Source: Martinezella lusitana (GTDB lineage: Bacteria; Pseudomonadota; Alphaproteobacteria; Rhizobiales; Rhizobiaceae). Taken from it: a stretch of DNA of 64,000 nucleotides. Positions within the stretch are counted from its first letter, which is position 1; each line of letters begins with the position of its first letter. This document shows, piece after piece, positions 16,502 through 26,083 of this stretch. The notes beneath the pieces are model-generated. The model was not told where the DNA came from. It did not search any database and saw only the letters and a list, made by a program, of their open reading frames with translations. The DNA is taken from positions 310,001-374,000 of the forward strand of contig NZ_JAFEVL010000003.1 in NCBI RefSeq assembly GCF_016901135.1. The letters run 5' to 3'. Made by a program: the position numbers and the translations under genes.

Positions 16502-19333
16502 TCAAGAAGGATTGAGCAACTCTCGCGCGCGAATGAGATCGGGGGTTTCAAAACCTTCGGAGAACCGGCCGTAGATGGGGCCGATGAGATCACGGGCTCT
16601 TTGGACTTCGCCGTTCGCGATCCAGATCTGAGCGAGTTGCAATGCTGCTCTCAGTTCGTATGAAAGTGCCGATTGCTTCCGCGCCAAGGCCATCGATCTC
16701 TCAAAATATTCCTCAGCCGATTTGAGATCAGGCGTTTTACCTTGGACAAACACCAGGGCTTTCGTCAGCAAAAGCGCCGGCAGGTGGATGACCATGTTAA
16801 CTTCGGTATAGCTGGCGATCACCCCGTCGAGGAGAGCCAATGCTTGCTCGCGGTCGTTCTGCTTTGCCAGGCAGACGGCCAGCTCCGCGGCGAAATCCGA
16901 TACCAGCATCTTGTACCGTCTAACCGCAAGCCTCTTCAGGGTGTCGCGCAGATACCGCATTCCCTCCAATGTGTGGTCAGTGCGTATCAGGTAGAGGCCC
17001 TTTAGCCCATGTGCGACCGCCCGATACGGGCCGAACAATGTCTGCTCCGAGATGTGCTCGAACTTTATGAGGTTGCGCTCGACCTGCAGCAAATCGTCGA
17101 TCCAGAAATACAACGACATCATCATCCCGAGAGCGCTGATCAGCGTGATCGGATGCTCTGATTTGCCGGCCTCCTCGATGGTCGTTTCTGCATAGCGCAC
17201 GGCTTGATCGACGTTGCCGTTCAACCAGTGTGAGCGAGTAAGGCACATAAGCGATTGGGCTCGCGGATCGAACATATACTGACTGGCTATTGACGGTGCC
17301 TCGTCGGGCAGGTCGCGCAACGCTCGTTCGAGATGTTTCTGTGCCAGCGGCTGGTCACCGGAAAGATAGTAAGCCGTTCCGAGCATGCAGTTGGCCATGG
17401 CCGCGGCGTCCCAATCTCCGGTCTTTTTAGCGATGGCTTCGCCTCGAGAAGCGACATCGTGAGCGCCGGCTGCGTCGGCGAGATGCAGAAAATACATCGA
17501 GAGACCGCTGAGCAGACGCAATTGCTGACAAGGATTGTTGCACTGCTCGGCAAAACCAAGCGCAGTATAGAAGGCACCACGGACCTTCTCGCTGTTTCCT
17601 TCGATTAACATCAGCGCCAAGGCAAACGACGCATGAACCTCCATCTGCTGGTTCAGATCGCACTCCGGGGATATTCGATCGATCGCCCTTTCCATCCAGC
17701 TTCGGCACTCAGCGAGAAGCGGCATGGACAGAAACAACGACCCGGCAGCCGCTGCCAGCCTGATGGCCAACGCGTCGCTGCCGCCCGCACCGAAGCTCCA
17801 CTCGAGGGCGGCGCGGACACTTCCGAGATAGTCTTTCACCAGCTGCGCGCTGTTCGGGGCTGGGCTGTTGGCCTCCAGCAGCTCGATCGAGTAGTTCGCA
17901 TGCCGGGTCGCAATCGCGTCATGCTCACCGCTCGCGACCAGCTTCTCCAAGGCATAGGAGCGCGTCATATCGAGTAGCCGATAAGATGCTCCCTGTGCGT
18001 CGATGCGGGCCTCGATCAGCGATTTCTCGACGAGACTACCCACCGCGTCAGCGATGCCTGGCCGGCTGGTGCCTTCCTGGCCCGCCACTGCCAGCGCCGC
18101 TTCCAGCGTGAAGCGTCCCACGAAGATCGCCACGCTCCGCAAAACAGCGCGCTCGATCTCGGAAAGGAGATCGTGGCTCCAGTCCAGCGCCGCCCTTAGC
18201 GTCTGATGCCGTCGATTTGCCGTTCGTCGACCGAGCTTCTGCAGGTCGAGATGTGAGGCCAGTCTTACCGCAGTGTCCCGGACGCCGAAAACCGCTGCCC
18301 TTCTGGCGGCAAGCTCGATCGCCAGCGGGATGCCGTCGAGCCTGCGGCACACCTCGGCCACAAAGGCGGGATCTTCGGCACCGAGGGCCAGATCAACACC
18401 CCGCGCGCTGACCCGCTCCATGAACAGCCGTGCAGCTGAATAGGAGAGAACCTCATCCGCAGTCTGTCCAGGTTGCTGGGGCGGGCAATCCAGGGGCTGA
18501 AGTCGGAACACGCGCTCGCCGGGGGTCTGCAGTGCCTCCCTGCTGGTGGCCAGCAGGTAGATGCCCGGCGCACATTGACATATGCGATCGACGATCTCTG
18601 CGGTTTGTTCGATGAGATGCTCGCAGCTGTCGAGGATAAGGAGAGCCCTTCGGGAGCGCAGGAATTCCAACAATACCTCTTCGGGATCGCCGGGCTGCGC
18701 AGCAACCCCCACGGCGGAAGATATGGCAGCGACGACCTGCTCCTTGCTCCTCAACACTGAAAGATCAAGGAAAAAGACCGCGCCAGAGAAGTCGGTCAAC
18801 GCTGCATGTCCGACGGCCAAGGCGACAGTGGTCTTGCCGATGCCGCCTGCGCCTAGGATTGTGATCAACCGCTCCGCCCCAAGGCGGCTGCTGATCTGGA
18901 GAACGACGTCATCACGACCGATCATCCCGCCAAGCGCAACAGGCAGGTTCGAACCTCGGGTAAAGAGGTTCGTTTTATGGTCTTCGGTTCCCTGACGCGC
19001 GACAGGCGCGACAAAAGAATAGCCGCGTCCCTGCACGTTCGTGATATATTTGCGACCGAACTGTCCATCGCCCAACGCTTTGCGCAAGGCCGACAAGTGA
19101 ACACGCAGACTGCCTTCCTCGACAACCACCTCGGGCCACACCTTGGCAATCAACTCGTTCTTGCTGACGATCTCGCCGGCTCGGTCGATGAGGGTTACAA
19201 GAATGTCAAACGCCCTCGCCCCGAGCGGAATCACTTCGTCCGCCTTGGTGAGGGAGCGCTCGCTTAGATTCAGCTCGAATGGACCGAACAGAACCCTGGC
19301 TTCACTCTGTGTGCCCGGCTGTTCAACCGCCAT
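16502..19333 (-). CDS. Winged-helix regulator with AAA/NB-ARC-like ATPase and TPR-like domain
   Basis: From ATG 19333 (GGAG 7 bases upstream) the protein has 943 residues; an open frame continues upstream to a TTG at 19411. Residues about 10-105 form an OmpR/PhoB-type winged helix (LGARAFDILVTLIDRAGEIV, then LRVHLSALRKALGD and VQGRGYSFVAPV). An ATPase follows with Walker A GAGGIGKTT and Walker B LLILDSCEHL, then a long helical TPR-like region to the C-terminus. This architecture is that of signal-gated activators in which ATP binding and a solenoid sensor control DNA binding. It follows the AraC-type gene on the same strand. Target genes and ligand are unknown; the export locus at 20.5-24.9 kb is the nearest candidate. 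Confidence 0.85.
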   Translation of the reverse strand: MAVEQPGTQSEARVLFGPFELNLSERSLTKADEVIPLGARAFDILVTLIDRAGEIVSKNELIAKVWPEVVVEEGSLRVHLSALRKALGDGQFGRKYITNVQGRGYSFVAPVARQGTEDHKTNLFTRGSNLPVALGGMIGRDDVVLQISSRLGAERLITILGAGGIGKTTVALAVGHAALTDFSGAVFFLDLSVLRSKEQVVAAISSAVGVAAQPGDPEEVLLEFLRSRRALLILDSCEHLIEQTAEIVDRICQCAPGIYLLATSREALQTPGERVFRLQPLDCPPQQPGQTADEVLSYSAARLFMERVSARGVDLALGAEDPAFVAEVCRRLDGIPLAIELAARRAAVFGVRDTAVRLASHLDLQKLGRRTANRRHQTLRAALDWSHDLLSEIERAVLRSVAIFVGRFTLEAALAVAGQEGTSRPGIADAVGSLVEKSLIEARIDAQGASYRLLDMTRSYALEKLVASGEHDAIATRHANYSIELLEANSPAPNSAQLVKDYLGSVRAALEWSFGAGGSDALAIRLAAAAGSLFLSMPLLAECRSWMERAIDRISPECDLNQQMEVHASFALALMLIEGNSEKVRGAFYTALGFAEQCNNPCQQLRLLSGLSMYFLHLADAAGAHDVASRGEAIAKKTGDWDAAAMANCMLGTAYYLSGDQPLAQKHLERALRDLPDEAPSIASQYMFDPRAQSLMCLTRSHWLNGNVDQAVRYAETTIEEAGKSEHPITLISALGMMMSLYFWIDDLLQVERNLIKFEHISEQTLFGPYRAVAHGLKGLYLIRTDHTLEGMRYLRDTLKRLAVRRYKMLVSDFAAELAVCLAKQNDREQALALLDGVIASYTEVNMVIHLPALLLTKALVFVQGKTPDLKSAEEYFERSMALARKQSALSYELRAALQLAQIWIANGEVQRARDLIGPIYGRFSEGFETPDLIRARELLNPS

Positions 19334-19411
19334 GACAGGCTCCGCCAAAACCTGGGCGACGGGCTCGTCGTCCGCTTGGCGCAATAAGCATCTGGCAAAA
19401 TTGACTGTCAA

Positions 19412-20023
19412 TCAAAACCTTATGCATTCCGATCTAGGCCGCGCTATCGGCGCCGCGCGCACGGGAGCCAGCGGCGTCCCCAGGGTCTCGCGTTCGCGCC
19501 TCCAGTTGGACGGGCTTTGACCAAGGGCCTGCCTGAAGTGCTTGCACAAATGTGACTGGTCGGAAAATCCGACGCTAAGAGCGATTTCGCTCAGCGACGC
19601 CGAGCTGGTCAACATCAGATGACAGGCCTCCTCGAGCCGCCGCCTCACGACGTAGGCATGCGGCGGCTCTCCGAACGCTTGTTTGAACGAGCGCGAGAAG
19701 TGTGCCGTGCTTCGCCGCGCGACGGCACTCAGATCACTTGCGTGAATGGCCCGATGCAGGTTCTTGTCGATGAAGGATCGGACACGCGCTATCTGCCAGC
19801 CCGCCAATCCACCTGTTCTGCCGCCCTTAGCGTGCGAACGGCGCTCGACTTCCGACTGGAGGATGGACGATGCGGTGGCCAGCGATGTCCTTGCCGCCTC
19901 ATGATCATGCTCGAGCTCGGTTTTGGCTGCTTCAAGGAGCAGCGCGAGGCTATTTGCCAGGGAACCAAATTCGAGATCGGTTGGAGACGAAACATGGACA
20001 TCCTCAGCGCGTAGCCTTTGCAT
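19412..20023 (-). CDS. AraC family transcriptional regulator
   Basis: From ATG 20023 (GAGG 7 bases upstream) the protein has 203 residues. The C-terminal half contains both AraC helix-turn-helix motifs: ASDLSAVARRSTAHFSRSFK and SLSEIALSVGFSDQSHLCKH, the latter followed by FRQALGQSPSNWRRER. The N-terminal 85 residues are short and show no recognisable cupin effector domain. The gene lies upstream of, and in the same direction as, the winged-helix ATPase regulator, 78 bases apart, so the two may be co-expressed. A longer start 51 bases upstream is possible. Confidence 0.84.
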   Translation of the reverse strand: MQRLRAEDVHVSSPTDLEFGSLANSLALLLEAAKTELEHDHEAARTSLATASSILQSEVERRSHAKGGRTGGLAGWQIARVRSFIDKNLHRAIHASDLSAVARRSTAHFSRSFKQAFGEPPHAYVVRRRLEEACHLMLTSSASLSEIALSVGFSDQSHLCKHFRQALGQSPSNWRRERETLGTPLAPVRAAPIARPRSECIRF

Positions 20024-20507
20024 ATCGAAACCTCGCCAAATATCCCGTGCCCGAAGTCGGACGCGGGAGACCATGGTCCAAAAGGCCCTGATTGGCTTGT
20101 TAAGAGGTGTTCTGAATTGTTAAATGCGTTAACGTCGACGGCATCAAAGATCGACCTGTGCCCAATGGCGTGAAGTCATGGAAGCGGTGGCCTCCCCGTC
20201 GTTTGCAGGGAAGTTGCAGGCTTGGCATCACCTGTCGTCACTCTCGACGCAGTCGTGGAAGGCGCTGATGGCGGCTGGTTTTTGAGCAGGTCGCGCAGCG
20301 GGTCGTATGGCCGCCTCGCGCGCCTGGCTCTCTGCCGCGCGCGGCTGGCCACGTCGTCAGCCTTCGGACCGTGTAGGCATGCCAACAGGCGCACAAGCCC
20401 GAGCTCGGCCAGTTGTACGCCCACTATGCAATCTTGAGTGAGAACCGGTGCTTCCTGGGATGCCAGAAGAGTCAAACCTCAATGCGCAAGGTATGAAACC
20501 GCACTTG
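20024..20507. other. Gene-free stretch between AraC gene and export locus
   Basis: About 480 bases without a convincing gene. A leftward open frame at 20176-20475 (99 residues) has biased composition, no recognisable family and no clear ribosome-binding site, so I do not call it. The AT-rich part around 20085-20130 probably holds the AraC gene promoter. Confidence 0.5.
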
Positions 20508-21506
20508 TCAAGGCAGCCAGACGGTCATTCCGGGTTCCAGGCCCTGATCTCCGGCCATCGGATCGAGGCGCAGCCAGAAGCTGTTGAGATCGTGGTCGCC
20601 GACCGCGCGCGCGGCCCGCCACGTGGCAAATTCGCCGAGCGGCCTCAGTTCGCTGACGCGGGCGTCGATGCTGTGCCCGTCGCTGGTCTTGAGGGCGACG
20701 GTCTTGCCAATCACCAGGCCTCTGAGCTTATCCTCGCGGAGCGTGAAGGCGAACCATCGCTGTCCAACGGGCTCGATCGTGAGCACCGGCTTGCCGGGTG
20801 TAAGGGCCTCGCCTAGCTCGGCCACCTGAATGAGGATGATGGCATCGATGGGAGCCTTCAGCGTCGTCTTGTCGAACGCGATCTGCGCCTCGTCCACTGC
20901 CGCCCGTGCGGCCGCCACCTTGGCGTCGGCGAGCGCAAGCTCCTCCTTCGTCGGTCCGGCGCTTGCCGCCTTCAGCTCCGCGCGCTTCAGGTCGAGGTCG
21001 GCTTGCGTCTTGCCGAGTTGTGCGGTCGTCTCGTCGAGCAATTGCCGGCTTCCGGAGCCCTTCGCCAAAAGCGAGGTGGCCCGTGTGTTCTGCTGCTGAG
21101 CGAGGAGCAGGTTCGCCTCGGCGGTCTGCACGGATTGCTCCGCCATGGCGACTTCTTCAGACCGCACGCCGGCATAGACGTGATCCCGGTCCGCTTTTGC
21201 GCTGGCGGCCGCTGCCTTCGCCTCGCCGAGGGCTGCCGCCAGTTCCGGGCTGTCCAGGGTCGCAAGCACGTCGCCCTTCTTGACATGCTGGCCCGGTTGA
21301 ACGGCAACGTTGAGGAGCCGCCCGCCGACCTCCGGCGCGATGCGGATTTCGGTGCGCTGGACCATGCCGGGGACAGCGTCATTCGTCTCGCCATTGTCGC
21401 CGGAGAAGGTCGCGCCGCCACCGCCGATCGCTGCCACGACGATGGACGCCGTCAGGAAGATTGTCCGGGTGCGGGACGCGAACAGGTGAACCGCTCTAGC
21501 CTTCAT
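20508..21506 (-). CDS. HlyD-type membrane fusion protein (second of two)
   Basis: From ATG 21506 (GGGGAGG upstream) the protein has 332 residues. An N-terminal anchor (RTIFLTASIVVAAIGGGGAT) precedes a lipoyl-like half (IAPEVGGRLLNVAVQPGQHV, then GDVLATLDSPELA), a long alanine-rich coiled coil, the second lipoyl half (TLKAPIDAIILIQVAELGEA) and a beta-barrel part. Such proteins bridge an inner-membrane exporter to the outer membrane. Its start overlaps the end of the double ABC-2 permease gene. It is a paralogue of the protein encoded at 23836-24918. No outer-membrane TolC-like gene is nearby. Confidence 0.83.
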   Translation of the reverse strand: MKARAVHLFASRTRTIFLTASIVVAAIGGGGATFSGDNGETNDAVPGMVQRTEIRIAPEVGGRLLNVAVQPGQHVKKGDVLATLDSPELAAALGEAKAAAASAKADRDHVYAGVRSEEVAMAEQSVQTAEANLLLAQQQNTRATSLLAKGSGSRQLLDETTAQLGKTQADLDLKRAELKAASAGPTKEELALADAKVAAARAAVDEAQIAFDKTTLKAPIDAIILIQVAELGEALTPGKPVLTIEPVGQRWFAFTLREDKLRGLVIGKTVALKTSDGHSIDARVSELRPLGEFATWRAARAVGDHDLNSFWLRLDPMAGDQGLEPGMTVWLP

Positions 21507-23836
21507 TGTTGCCTCCCCGCAAGCTTGGCCACCGCACCGGACGCCATGGCGAGCGCCGCATATACGATGGCCAGCGTCCACAGCCTCTGCCAATTACTCC
21601 ACACATCTGTCAGCGACGCTCCCATCTGGTTGACGCGCACCAGGCCATCGATGGCAGACGTGCTCGGCAGCACCTGACTTGCGATGCGGACCGCGTTGGG
21701 AATTGCCTCAAGCGGCCAGGCGACGCCGACCTGGAAAAAGAGCGGCAGGCTGATGGCGATGAACAACAGAACCGCGCTCTCACGATGAGTGAACCACGAG
21801 CCGACGAACTGTCCAAGAAAGCTCACCGACAGAATGAAAGGGATGGAAAGCGCCAGCATGTCCAGGAAGCGTCCGTTGGTCGAGAACCCGTAGATGTGCG
21901 GCAGGATGATCAGGTAGAGCCCAAAGCCGGGCAGCGCGAGGAGCAGATGCGCGAGCGCCTGGCCGAGCACCGCCGTGGGCCGGCCGCGGCCGCCGCGCGC
22001 CTGATGTCCGCCTCTCTCGAAGGCGACGCCGCCGAGCATGGCCGAGCCCATCAGCAGCGTCTGCTGCAGGATGAGAATGAAGGCCGCCGGCACGACATAG
22101 CTCGCATAGCCGCCGGTCGGATTGAAGAGCGGCTGATTGAGAAGCTCGACCGGCGAATTTCTGACGAGCGCCGCCCGGTACAGGCTCCCGTCGGTTCGCG
22201 CACTGCCGGCCGCAAGATCGGCCGAAACGGTTGCCGCCGCCTCCGTTATGCCCTGAAGGGTCCGATTATAAAGCAGGAAATAGGTGGAATCGACATAGAT
22301 CGGCAGTCGGGCGCTTTCCCCCTTCAGCACATCCCGTTCTGTCCCCGCCGGAATGCCGACAATGCCGAACACCTCCCGCCGGGCGAGTGCTGCCTGCGCC
22401 GCTTCAAGCGTTACGGGCCGGGCCGCCACCTGCGTCGCCTCGTCGGCATTGAGCATTTGTATCAAGGTCCGGCTGATATTGGTGGAATCGTCATCGACCA
22501 CCGCGACGGGTATCTTGCGGACAAGCTGTCCCAGATAGGGTTGCGGATAGAACACGCCGTAGATGATCGGGGCGAGCACGATGAGGCCGAAGACGGCGCT
22601 GTCGCGGAGCACGCGTTTGTACTCCGTGGCGAATGCCCCGACGATTCCGGAAGGTGCGGCCTCCGGCGGAGCCTCCATTCTCGGTACTTTGTCCGGGCTG
22701 CGGGCGATGACGGTTAATCTCAGCCAGGCAAGGCCGAAATACGCGACCATAAGCGCTGCCAGCGCCATGAAGGGTCTCACCGATTCATAGGTCGGAACGC
22801 CGCGGGCGGCCTGGTCGAACAGGATCTGGATGTACCAGCGCAGCGGCAGCGCATCGCCCCAAACGCGCGCGAAGCCGCCCATGGCCAGAACCGGAAAGCC
22901 GACACCGGCAAAACCGAAGGACGGCGAGCAGATCAAGCCTGTCAGCGACAGCCCGAGCGGCAGGTTCCTCACCAGCAGCTGCAGCAGCGCTCCGAGCGAC
23001 AGATAGGCGAAGACGAACAGGATGGCGGAGGCTCCCATCAGAATGGCATCGCCCCGGAACGAAATCTGATTTAGGCCGTGGATGACGCCGAGGCCGACGG
23101 CCATCAACAGAATGAAAATCGCAAAGTAGGGAGCAAGCTTGCCGATCAGCGCCGTGAGCGGGCTGCCGCCGGCCGCAGCAAGCCATTCCCGAACATTGCG
23201 CGAACCGAATTCGGAGCCGACAGCGTAACCTCCGGCAACCGCGGTCAGAACATGGAGCACCGTCGGCAATATGGCTCTGAGCAGGAACTGGACGTAATTG
23301 AGGGCGGGATTGGTCAGCACATATTGTTCGGTCACCAGTGGACCCGGCGTGAAGCCTGCGCTCCCGCCGGGCGGTTTGGGCAAGGTCGCGGCCGCAGCGG
23401 TGATCGCCGACTGCAGCCCGCCGGACGCGATATTGCCGGGCGAGAAATACTGCTTGTTGTAGAAGATCACGATCTGTGGGCGCTTGGCGGCAAAGATGTC
23501 GCGCTCGAAGTCCGGCGGGATATAGACGGCAGCGATCGCGGCACCCGAGCGGATCGAATGCATTGCGCCATCGAGATCGGACGAACGGCGTGCCACGGCG
23601 ACCGAGGGAGCCGAGTCGATGGTCTGAATGAAGCGAAGCGACGTGCCGGAATGGTCCATGTCGACCACATCAACATGCAGATTGCGGACCACCGCATTGC
23701 TGAAGGTCGCCGTCAGGATGAAAACGGCCAAAAGTGGGATCACCGCCACGAGCAAAAGCGCCACCCGGTCGCGCCGGATCCAGGCCACTTCTCGCGTGGC
23801 GACGCTGAGCAGACCGGGTGAACCGCGTCCCGGCAT
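21503..23836 (-). CDS. Double-length ABC-2-type permease
   Basis: The 777-residue protein consists of two ABC-2 permease units in tandem. Unit one (about 1-390) has an N-terminal span (ALLLVAVIPLLAVFILTATF), a large periplasmic domain containing VDVVDMDHSGTSLRFIQTID, and a block of spans. Unit two starts near EYKRVLRDSAVFGLIVLAPI and repeats the plan with VAVVDDDSTNISRTLIQML. Single units are about 370 residues in YhhJ-type exporters, so this is a fused dimer. It overlaps both neighbouring HlyD-type genes by a few bases (TGATG at 23834-23838), indicating one tightly coupled operon. No ATPase domain is found in it or nearby. Confidence 0.85.
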   Translation of the reverse strand: MPGRGSPGLLSVATREVAWIRRDRVALLLVAVIPLLAVFILTATFSNAVVRNLHVDVVDMDHSGTSLRFIQTIDSAPSVAVARRSSDLDGAMHSIRSGAAIAAVYIPPDFERDIFAAKRPQIVIFYNKQYFSPGNIASGGLQSAITAAAATLPKPPGGSAGFTPGPLVTEQYVLTNPALNYVQFLLRAILPTVLHVLTAVAGGYAVGSEFGSRNVREWLAAAGGSPLTALIGKLAPYFAIFILLMAVGLGVIHGLNQISFRGDAILMGASAILFVFAYLSLGALLQLLVRNLPLGLSLTGLICSPSFGFAGVGFPVLAMGGFARVWGDALPLRWYIQILFDQAARGVPTYESVRPFMALAALMVAYFGLAWLRLTVIARSPDKVPRMEAPPEAAPSGIVGAFATEYKRVLRDSAVFGLIVLAPIIYGVFYPQPYLGQLVRKIPVAVVDDDSTNISRTLIQMLNADEATQVAARPVTLEAAQAALARREVFGIVGIPAGTERDVLKGESARLPIYVDSTYFLLYNRTLQGITEAAATVSADLAAGSARTDGSLYRAALVRNSPVELLNQPLFNPTGGYASYVVPAAFILILQQTLLMGSAMLGGVAFERGGHQARGGRGRPTAVLGQALAHLLLALPGFGLYLIILPHIYGFSTNGRFLDMLALSIPFILSVSFLGQFVGSWFTHRESAVLLFIAISLPLFFQVGVAWPLEAIPNAVRIASQVLPSTSAIDGLVRVNQMGASLTDVWSNWQRLWTLAIVYAALAMASGAVAKLAGRQQ

Positions 23837-24918
23837 CAGCGTCCCCCACTCCATTGAAGATAGGCGCTCATGCCGGGGCGAAGCTCGGGGATCGTCTCGA
23901 TCGGGTAGGCCCGTACCTCGAAGGTGCGCAGATCGAAGTCGCCGGTGGCGCGGGTCGCGCGCCAGCCGGAATATTCGCCGCGCGTCGCAATCGTCTTGAC
24001 TGCGATCGGAACCAACCGGTCGCCGAGGGCCGGAATGCGAACCTCGAGCTTGTCGCCGACCTTCAGGCCCTTCACGAGGTCTTCCCGAAGGTCGAAGCTC
24101 AGCCAGACATCGTTGAGGTCGACCAGAGAGAGGAGCGGCACGCCGGGCGAGACGTATTCGCCGAGCTCCGCGCCGATCTGGTAGACCTGGGCACCGACCG
24201 GCGCCTTCACGGTCATTTCGTTGACCTGCGTGTTCAGCGTGGCGATCGCCGCCGCCGCCTTGTCGACGCTGGCCTGGGCGACGCCGCGCTCCTCCTTCGT
24301 ATAGCCGGCGACCGCTTCGTCATAGGCGAGCTTTGCCTGCTCGAGGCTGCGCCTGGCGACGTCGAGGGATGCGGTCGCTTCGTTGAGCGTCTGCGTGGAG
24401 GCGACACCCTTGCCTGCCAATTCGTTGGTGCGGTCGTAGGTCTGCTGGGCGAGCGTCAGATTGGCATCGGCCGAGGCGATCTCCGCCTTGCGCTGCGCGA
24501 CGATCTCCTGCCTGATGCCGACATCGATGCGGGCAAGATCGGCGACGGCGATCGCCTTCTGTGCTTCCGCGTCCTTGAGCTTGCTCAGGATCTCCGGATT
24601 GTCGATCTCGACCAGAACCTGCCCCGCAGCCACGTTCTGGCCGCGCTCCACGGGTCGCTCACCGACACGGCCGTCGACGCGGGCGGCGATGTCGATACGG
24701 GTGGCATCCGCTTCGCCCTGCACCAGCAAAGGCTGCGGCTGCACCAGATACCATAGGGACAGCCCGACAATGACCGCCACTGTCACGATGACGATGAAGG
24801 CAGCGGCCCGAGAGGGACGATGGCCGGGTGGACTGCCGCCTGTGACAGGCCTGGAGCCTCCCGATGCTTCCTTGGGGATATCGGATCCACCCTCGGGTGA
24901 CTGCAACTGCTCACTCAT
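23836..24918 (-). CDS. HlyD-type membrane fusion protein (first of two)
   Basis: From ATG 24918 (GAGGG 7 bases upstream) the protein has 360 residues. A proline- and glycine-rich cytoplasmic N-terminus of about 40 residues is followed by a span (AAFIVIVTVAVIVGLSLWYL), lipoyl motif IAARVDGRVGERPVERGQNV, a coiled coil of about 150 residues, and VKAPVGAQVYQIGAELGEYV. It is the first gene of the export operon. Its sequence resembles the second HlyD-type gene, suggesting duplication and specialisation around the double permease. Confidence 0.84.
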   Translation of the reverse strand: MSEQLQSPEGGSDIPKEASGGSRPVTGGSPPGHRPSRAAAFIVIVTVAVIVGLSLWYLVQPQPLLVQGEADATRIDIAARVDGRVGERPVERGQNVAAGQVLVEIDNPEILSKLKDAEAQKAIAVADLARIDVGIRQEIVAQRKAEIASADANLTLAQQTYDRTNELAGKGVASTQTLNEATASLDVARRSLEQAKLAYDEAVAGYTKEERGVAQASVDKAAAAIATLNTQVNEMTVKAPVGAQVYQIGAELGEYVSPGVPLLSLVDLNDVWLSFDLREDLVKGLKVGDKLEVRIPALGDRLVPIAVKTIATRGEYSGWRATRATGDFDLRTFEVRAYPIETIPELRPGMSAYLQWSGGR

Positions 24919-25123
24919 CGCAACGCCCTCCGCGACGCGCAACGCGTCCTGTCGATCGCATCTTTTTCCCCTATTCTCGCGGCCGTCAATGCAGCAAGTC
25001 TCCGTAGCCCCAGATCACCGTTCCCACGATGCCTGTCAGATGGCTGAGATTTGATGACAATGATGCGCGCTCCCGATCTGCAGGCACGAAAAGCACCGTC
25101 CGGGGCATCAGTTTTGCCGAGCG

Positions 25124-25924
25124 TCAAGATGTATGATCCTCAAGGATTTTGAGATCGGTGACGGAGTAAGACAGGGAGTAGCGAAATCCTGACTCGATGG
25201 CGATCGGCGCAAGACCATGCAGCTCTTCACCGTGTACCTCCGGGAGATTCAGTTCGCCATCTCCGATCCATGCATCAGCAACAGTCAGATTGTCGGTGAT
25301 CGCCATCGTTAGCTCATTGACGGCTGGCTTGTCCTGATATCCGGCTGCCAAGCGCGGAAAGTAGCGCAGCAAGACGGTCGGGCGGCTGAGAAGGGACAAT
25401 CCGTCTTCGACGGGCTTCTGCAATGTGATGCGAGCCTCTGCCAAGCGCTGCCCGTGCGCGGAGAGACTCGCTCCAAATCGTCCACCGGGAGCAATCGGCG
25501 CGGCCGCGGGGCTTGCGGCTGCGTAGCTACGCGTTTGGAAAATGCTGCCGATTTTCTTCGGAAAACCTTGTGTCCAACCGCGCGCCAGCGCTGCATCATT
25601 GTCGACAAAAACGTAAGGACACCACATTACCGGGGTGTTCCGATACACGGCGTCGAGCAGCACGAACGCCTCCCGATACCGATAGCGCGCGGGGTCAAGG
25701 TATTCGTCGTCTTGGGCGGTGAACTGCCAGTCCACGAACATCATGACAGCATGGCCGTTCGATTTCGGATCGGGAGAAAGGCCGTTCGGCAAAGTCGCAG
25801 CTGTCGCGCTCGGATCGGTCCGGAATTCGACCCCTATGACATCACCTGAATAGTGCCAGGGCGGCGGCGGCGTTAAAGCAGCCTGGCCGAATGGCGATTT
25901 AGGAAGGGTAAAGCCCTTCAGCAT
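25124..25924 (-). CDS. Acetoacetate decarboxylase-family protein with Lys-Lys pair
   Basis: From ATG 25924 (GGGGG upstream) the protein has 266 residues, the usual length for the family. The active-site segment reads GFPKKIGS, with Lys123-Lys124 in the positions of the Schiff-base lysine (Lys115) and its pKa-tuning neighbour (Lys116) of the Clostridium enzyme. Other shared features are PPPPWHYSGDVIGVEF near the N-terminus and WCPYVFVDNDAALARGW. The family decarboxylates beta-keto acids or performs related Schiff-base aldol and dehydratase chemistry. It is the last gene of the leftward catabolic set. The substrate is unknown, but a beta-keto acid from the preceding oxidation steps is plausible. 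Confidence 0.82.
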   Translation of the reverse strand: MLKGFTLPKSPFGQAALTPPPPWHYSGDVIGVEFRTDPSATAATLPNGLSPDPKSNGHAVMMFVDWQFTAQDDEYLDPARYRYREAFVLLDAVYRNTPVMWCPYVFVDNDAALARGWTQGFPKKIGSIFQTRSYAAASPAAAPIAPGGRFGASLSAHGQRLAEARITLQKPVEDGLSLLSRPTVLLRYFPRLAAGYQDKPAVNELTMAITDNLTVADAWIGDGELNLPEVHGEELHGLAPIAIESGFRYSLSYSVTDLKILEDHTS

Positions 25925-26052
25925 TTCCATCCCCCGTGTGCTTCAAGTTGGCGATGATATTATCGGCATCGACCGCAACTAGATTGGATTGGCATGCGTC
26001 GGCTTGTCGGTTTCTGCTGCTAAGTCAGGAAATTGACCAACAGACTGGATGG

Positions 26053-26079
26053 CACCGCCGCCCCTCAAGGCAGGCGGTG
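26053..26079 (-). other. Hairpin between the two decarboxylase-like genes
   Basis: CACCGCC at 26053-26059 pairs with GGCGGTG at 26073-26079. It lies just past the stop of the upstream decarboxylase-like gene, in the 159-base gap before the next one. No T run follows on the minus strand, so it may modulate message stability more than terminate. Confidence 0.4.
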
Positions 26080-26083
26080 GCCG

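Noticed and set aside
18945-18965. GGTTCGAACC resembling a tRNA T-arm
   Set aside because: No acceptor stem or other tRNA arms surround it, and it lies inside the wHTH-ATPase gene.
20176-20475. 99-codon minus-strand frame
   Set aside because: It has no family, no clear start signal and biased composition; it is kept only as part of a gene-free stretch.
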